Positions 60,393 through 64,000 of a stretch of 64,000 nt of DNA are shown piece after piece. A program made the position numbers and the translations under genes. The notes beneath the pieces are model-generated. The model did no database searches. It was not told the origin of the DNA and saw only the letters and a program-made list of their open reading frames with translations. The DNA comes from Pseudomonas fluorescens HK44 (GTDB taxonomy: Bacteria; Pseudomonadota; Gammaproteobacteria; Pseudomonadales; Pseudomonadaceae). How positions within the stretch are numbered: position 1 is the first letter of the stretch; each line of letters opens with the position of its first letter. The stretch spans positions 186,001 to 250,000 of the forward strand of contig NZ_AFOY02000010.1 of assembly GCF_000217955.3 (NCBI RefSeq), written 5' to 3'.

Positions 60393-60557
60393 TCAGCGAA
60401 CTTGTGTCGGTGCGTTGATGCATTTGTAGCCAGGGTACTGGGCTTCGGCGGTGATCTTGGCCATGTTTGAGGTCACGGCTTGCACCGTGATGCTGAAGTT
60501 GGCCTGGGGGCCTGCGGTGGCGACAACGCGCTGCATAAAAGCTGAATAGATTTTCAT
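60393..60557 (-). CDS. Small hypothetical protein (54 aa)
   Basis: MKIYSAFMQRVVATAGPQAN then SITVQAVTSNMAKI and QYPGYKCINAPTQVR. AGGAG stands 10 bases before the ATG. No signal peptide, one cysteine. The size and ribosome site make it credible; no family recognised. It runs against the helicase fragment. Confidence 0.6.
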   Translation of the reverse strand: MKIYSAFMQRVVATAGPQANFSITVQAVTSNMAKITAEAQYPGYKCINAPTQVR

Positions 60558-60706
60558 CCGATGAGGCTCCTTGTTTGTTGATCTCCTAGCCTAAGCCGTT
60601 TGACGACAACCTGTGTCGCGGTTGATTTTTTTCGACTCACCGCTGATTTGCCCTTCTAAGCCCGCTTTATCTAAACACGACTCACGTTAATCCGGAGCCC
60701 AAACCA

Positions 60707-61264
60707 ATGCAGGACATATTTCTGTTGGAGCCTCAAACGAAGGTAGACCGTAAGAAGTCCTACATTCGATCTTACCCGCATATTCTCGCGCAATTACAGA
60801 CAGAGTCGGCATTAACCGAGCGGGATTTTGTCTGCGGTGCGCACATCGTGTACGGCTGGATGCCGACCATCTTGGATCTGTACCCAACGGCTGAACGGAC
60901 ATTGCAGCAAGGAGCCAACTTGCTCAACAAAGCACGTGTCAATGGCGTTTTGAATCAATGTGAATTGGCCGAGCTGGCGGCGCTAGTCAACAATTCGGTG
61001 GTAGGGGCGTCCAAGCTGCTGCACTTTGTTAATCCCGAAGCTTTCGCTATTTGGGATTCGAAGATCTATCGCTTTATTCATGGTCATGCGGCTCATCAGT
61101 ACAGAGTGAACAACACGGGGGCTTACTTGAAATATCTGGGCCAGTTGAGTGAGCTTCGAAAAGACGAACGGTTTCCGGGCCTTCACTCTTCGATTAACGA
61201 AAAAATGGGTTACCCAGTGTCACCGCTCCGCGCTATCGAAGTGGTGATGTTTCTAAATGCTTGA
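60707..61264 (+). CDS. Hypothetical protein, first gene of a GIY-YIG operon
   Basis: 185-aa soluble helical protein: DRKKSYIRSYPHILAQLQTE, ARVNGVLNQCELAELAALVN, then VVGASKLLHFVNPEAFAIWD and SKIYRFIHGH. The segment SKLLHFxxPxxFxIWDSKI recalls a motif seen in several uncharacterised bacterial proteins, often in accessory regions, but I cannot name a family. GGAG precedes the ATG. Its TGA overlaps the TTG start of the next gene, so the two are translationally coupled. Base composition is lower in GC than the core genes, consistent with acquisition. Confidence 0.8.
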   Translation: MQDIFLLEPQTKVDRKKSYIRSYPHILAQLQTESALTERDFVCGAHIVYGWMPTILDLYPTAERTLQQGANLLNKARVNGVLNQCELAELAALVNNSVVGASKLLHFVNPEAFAIWDSKIYRFIHGHAAHQYRVNNTGAYLKYLGQLSELRKDERFPGLHSSINEKMGYPVSPLRAIEVVMFLNA

Positions 61265-61929
61265 GTGATGTGAGTGGGCGTGAAATTGACCGAGAGGTAG
61301 GCATTCCGGCCTCTCGTAGTGCGTTGTCCTCTGTGGAACAGGTTAGAGCGCGGTCTCGCAAAATGGCATTTATGGGCGCGAATCGTTACGCCGCGTTCGC
61401 TCAGCCCTGGACTGATCACCTGGAGAAATCGTTGAATTTTCAACAAGCTTATGCCGCCCTAGAAAGCCTGATTCATAGCCTCCCTAGCCTCTTTTCCGAT
61501 GTCACGGTCAATTTCGCATTCGGCGAAAATAGACCGGCCATAGGGGACTGGTTAGATCCACTAAACTTAGGCCTTCTCGCGACCGGTGATGGCATTGGTT
61601 CCAAGAGCGGGGTGTACTTCTTTGGCTCGCCGGAGGGCGAGATTATCTATATCGGCAAGGCGACCAAAAACAATCTGCATCACCGAGTATGGGACCATGT
61701 GAAAACCCCGCAGGTCGAGCTTGATGGCAGACGAACTTTTCCGAAGCATGGGTTCAGTGAGCGCTCTTATACACCTGAGCAAACGGCTTGTATCCTCGGA
61801 GGTGATGCCTTTCTGGGGGTGGTGACCGTGTCTGATCCCGAGCTGGTATCAATGGTTGAGGTGTACCTACATACCGTGCATGTCAAAACACATGGCTGCC
61901 TGCCCTGCCTCAACAAACAGATTGGATAG
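61261..61929 (+). CDS. GIY-YIG nuclease-domain protein
   Basis: 222 aa if begun at TTG 61261 (GTG 61270 or ATG 61363 are alternatives). The N-terminal half (to about 110) is unrecognised. The C-terminal half has the GIY-YIG pattern: GVYFF (117-121), IIYIGKATKNNLHHRVWDH with YIG at 130-132 and the Arg of the third motif at 142, and a conserved Glu in VSMVEVYLHTVHV. The final CLPCLNKQIG may help bind metal. A DNA-cleaving role is likely but the substrate is unknown. The start overlaps the upstream gene by four bases. Confidence 0.82.
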   Translation: MSDVSGREIDREVGIPASRSALSSVEQVRARSRKMAFMGANRYAAFAQPWTDHLEKSLNFQQAYAALESLIHSLPSLFSDVTVNFAFGENRPAIGDWLDPLNLGLLATGDGIGSKSGVYFFGSPEGEIIYIGKATKNNLHHRVWDHVKTPQVELDGRRTFPKHGFSERSYTPEQTACILGGDAFLGVVTVSDPELVSMVEVYLHTVHVKTHGCLPCLNKQIG

Positions 61930-62158
61930 GCGCCGAATGAGTTCGCTTGAGGCGGCCCCCGGCAGTTCACGCGGCAGCGCGTAATTTGCCGTTATGGTCA
62001 ATCGCTGCCCTCTTTCGTCGGGCTGCTGGCGTCAGTCCGCCTTGGGACTGGTGACCAAGACCCCGGTCGTTGGACGACCGGCAGGCGCCCAACTGGTTGA
62101 GGCCTGGTTCGACCGCTAGCCTGAGTACTCAGGGCACGGGCGGTTGGGACCAGAAGAA
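61930..62158. other. Gap with possible gene-end remnant
   Basis: Contains a short open stretch ending TKTPVVGRPAGAQLVEAWFD then R and stop (near 62119), and a hairpin CCGGTCG-TTGGA-CGACCGG (62062-62080). It may be the remnant of a mobile-element gene end; unproved. Confidence 0.4.
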
Positions 62159-62395
62159 ATGAAAAAAGCGGTGGAGCAGGACACCCTGGTGGCGCTGATC
62201 GAGTCCGGTACGGCGCGGGAGTTTCGGGCCAGCCGTGGGCCGGGTGGTGAGGGCTGGAGCCTGAGTACCCGGCTGGGCCGGTTTTGGTTGCCGGTGCGCT
62301 CGCGGCGCGAGCCGATCAGAACATGGGCGAGCCTGACCGCGCTGGGGCGGTTTTGCGAGACGGTGGGTATCCGCAATTTGGTGGTGGAATTCTAG
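62159..62395 (+). CDS. Small basic accessory protein (78 aa)
   Basis: MKKAVEQDTLVALIESGTAR, then SLSTRLGRFWLPVRSRREPI and TALGRFCETVGIRNLVVEF. The type is often seen on plasmids and integrative elements of pseudomonads, though I cannot assign a function. The ATG at 62159 is used; a TTG at 62144 is in frame. Ribosome site is weak. Confidence 0.6.
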   Translation: MKKAVEQDTLVALIESGTAREFRASRGPGGEGWSLSTRLGRFWLPVRSRREPIRTWASLTALGRFCETVGIRNLVVEF

Positions 62396-62444
62396 CCACG
62401 GCTAAGTTGGCTGGGTGCCTTTAGCATCGTCCTTCAACAGGCTG

Positions 62445-63287
62445 TCATTCACCCTGGGCGGCAGAAATGCGTTCGCGGAGTCTGTTCCAGTGCGGCTTGA
62501 GCTGCTTCTTGATCGAGGGGGAATCCATGATCCTGGCGGCCCGGTAGCCATAGGAGATGAAGTTTCTCCGGCCCAGGTAAGAGTACCGCTTATACAACTT
62601 CTTCAGGAACATCGAGCGGGGCAACTGCCTTCTGGCAATCCGCTTGGCATTGACCTTATCCATGCATTTTCCCGCTAGCCCGATGCCCCTGTTTACACGA
62701 TCTTGGTAGCGAGACAATGAGGATGAGCGCAGGTAAATGTTGGCTCCATCAAAGATAAAGCCCAGGTATTGCAGCGGTCGGTCGGACCTCAAGCCCTTGG
62801 CCGACCGCGTGAACTTGCAGGTCTCTGTTTTGGCGGTCTGGATCTCCAGACCAATTTCATTGACGCGTAGATCGACTAAGGCCTTGGCCTCTGTTTCCTT
62901 CTCCAGCGGCACAATCAGCAGCACATCATCGCAGTACCGGTAGTAGGCACCACCGCAGGATTCGACATACGCGTGGATCTGCTCATCGAAGCCCATCATG
63001 TACACGTTGGACAGCATGGCGCTGATGGGGGAGCCTTGGGGGATACCTTTTTTGTCTTTGTTGGTTTCGATCAGGTCGCCATCACGCACCTTGGCCCGGA
63101 ACTCGTGGGGCTCACAAATTCGCTTGCGGCCATGCTTGGGGTTGCTCTTTGAGAGCCCCAGCGTCTCGTAGACTTGATCCCTGTAGACGAACGAAAACTT
63201 GGTCAGGGATCGATACACTGCGTAGTGATCGACGGGCAAATGGCTGGTTGTTGTCGCCAGCGCCCAATTGATCCAGCTGCCGAAATT
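62445..63287 (-). pseudogene. Reverse transcriptase, 5'-truncated
   Basis: RT palm and thumb of a bacterial reverse transcriptase, most like the defence-associated (DRT/unknown-group) type. Motif B region GIPQGSPISAMLSNVYM and catalytic YRYCDDVLLIV are intact, with thumb sequence QYLGFIFDGANIYLRSSSLS. The frame opens after a stop at 63288-63290 and runs to 62445; its only start-like codon is TTG 63239. The preceding motif A with the first catalytic Asp is missing, because the upstream DNA belongs to a lipoprotein gene. It is therefore probably inactive. Confidence 0.82.
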
Positions 63288-63546
63288 TCACTGACCCAAG
63301 CCGATTCATCGAGAAGCATTACCAGTACTGTTTTTTTGCCGATTGGTGCTGGGTCAGCGATGCCCCGGTAACTGGCGCAGTTTCGCATCAGCGGCAACAC
63401 CTCGAGGAATGGCATCCCCACACTGGCAGTGACGGTGCTCCCAATTGAGTATGTTTTATATGGTTTGCTCTCCAGTATCGTAGAGGCGCAGCCGCTTAAA
63501 ATGCTTGTGGCGAGAATACAAATAATTATTTGAGAGTGGAGTTCAT
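63203..63546 (-). pseudogene. Frameshifted lipoprotein gene joined to the RT remnant
   Basis: ATG 63546 with AAGGA upstream starts MNSTLK and then stops. Adding one base in the A run at 63529-63531 restores IIICILATSILSGCASTILE, a lipoprotein signal with lipobox LSGC. The restored frame continues (YSIGSTVTASVGMPFLEVLP, GKKTVLVMLLDESAWVSEI) into the RT remnant and ends at 63203 in sequence that overlaps the RT frame. So the gene has a -1 frameshift and a foreign 3' end. Confidence 0.65.
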
Positions 63547-63682
63547 GATACTTTCCTTGTTGTGTAACGCAGGTATCACCATATATGGCTAAGGCCTGTG
63601 TGGCCTCTGCAAAGCCTTTCCCGTGAAACCTTGCGAGTCGAAGGCAGACGAGCTGTCCAGTTCGATGGTGATTTCCAGTTGT

Positions 63683-64000
63683 TTACTTTGCGTTTTCTAA
63701 ATTCTTTAAACAGTCGCTTAGAAAGATATTGTGGATGGCGGCTGGGGTCTGGTTGTCCGCTTGGTATACCGTCACTGCTGATTTTAGTAGGGCTCGTTCG
63801 GTTTTTGCGTCCTTGTCTTCCGGCCCCGGCCCTGCCATGCCCTTCTTAATGGTTTTTTGAATTACCTCAATCGGCATGCCAGCGTCGCGGGCCTTCGCGA
63901 AATTAAGAAGCAAATCCGCAGTCGTGTAGCACTGTTCTCGCTCCGACGTGGCGTGAGCTGTAGTGGTGACGACTAGAAGCCCCGCAATCAGGAAGTTCTT
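63683..64000 (-). CDS. Exported hypothetical protein, start outside window
   Basis: The frame is open to the window edge and reads KNFLIAGLLVVTTTAHATSE, a signal peptide whose Met must lie just past 64000. The mature part (QCYTTADLLLNFAKARDAGM, IQKTIKKGMAGPGPEDK, HNIFLSDCLKNLENAK) has two cysteines that may pair. No family recognised. It lies upstream of the broken lipoprotein gene on the same strand and may have formed an operon with it. Confidence 0.72.
   Translation of the reverse strand, partial: KNFLIAGLLVVTTTAHATSEREQCYTTADLLLNFAKARDAGMPIEVIQKTIKKGMAGPGPEDKDAKTERALLKSAVTVYQADNQTPAAIHNIFLSDCLKNLENAK

Overview
The window looks like the chromosome of a Pseudomonas of the P. fluorescens group. 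The evidence is the gene order itself: leuCD-leuB-asd-usg-fimV, truA-trpF-accD-folC-SPOR-cvpA-purF-metZ, and thrS-infC-rpmI-rplT-pheS-pheT-ihfA-merR-like-tRNA-Pro. High GC codon use, an RsmE-type CsrA protein and abundant REP-type inverted repeats in the intergenic gaps agree with this. There are no rRNA genes, complete insertion sequences, CRISPR arrays or complete prophages.

Layout. 1-2.1 kb: an EmrAB-type efflux pair on the minus strand, with emrB cut by the window edge. 2.3-4.6 kb: gltX and a duplicated tRNA-Ala(GGC)/tRNA-Glu(TTC) cassette. 4.7-8.3 kb: a TetR regulator with an alpha/beta hydrolase and a thioesterase, then dusC and ibpA, the last with a sigma32-type promoter and a ROSE-like RNA thermometer. 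8.3-11.6 kb: a large multi-PAS GGDEF-EAL protein. 11.7-19.5 kb: a LysR regulator divergent from leucine and aspartate-semialdehyde genes (leuC, leuD, a methyltransferase, leuB, asd, usg). 19.7-23.2 kb: fimV and an M24 peptidase-like protein. 23.4-32.3 kb: truA to metZ plus an SDR enzyme. 32.5-34.7 kb: tRNA-Val(TAC), two tRNA-Asp, an FAD amine oxidase and tRNA-Val(GAC). 34.9-41.1 kb: small and strain-variable genes (phosphoesterase, DUF2214 membrane protein, rsmE, SPOR lipoprotein, DUF1654 plus endA behind a perfect-consensus LexA box, periplasmic asparaginase, a coiled-coil orphan). 41.4-48.4 kb: a complete ribose operon, rbsBACRKD, ending with an exported nucleoside hydrolase. 48.4-50.4 kb: small proteins and a cold-shock protein. 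50.8-58.1 kb: the translation-factor operon.

58.2-64 kb lies immediately downstream of tRNA-Pro(GGG) and reads as a mosaic accessory region. It holds a helicase gene that has lost its 5' part, a small exported protein, a two-gene operon of an unknown protein plus a GIY-YIG nuclease-domain protein, a small basic protein, a reverse transcriptase that has lost the part carrying its first catalytic motif, a frameshifted lipoprotein gene joined to it, and a partial exported protein at the edge. Several of these are decayed, so the region looks like the remains of successive insertions at the tRNA-Pro gene. The intact GIY-YIG operon is the best candidate for an undescribed system.

Functional links. 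The rbs operon with its exported nucleoside hydrolase suggests ribose scavenging from extracellular nucleosides. leuC/leuD/leuB supply leucine. asd feeds the aspartate family and metZ makes homocysteine. folC, purF and accD serve folate, purine and lipid synthesis. The LexA-controlled DUF1654-endA pair suggests a nuclease made during DNA damage.
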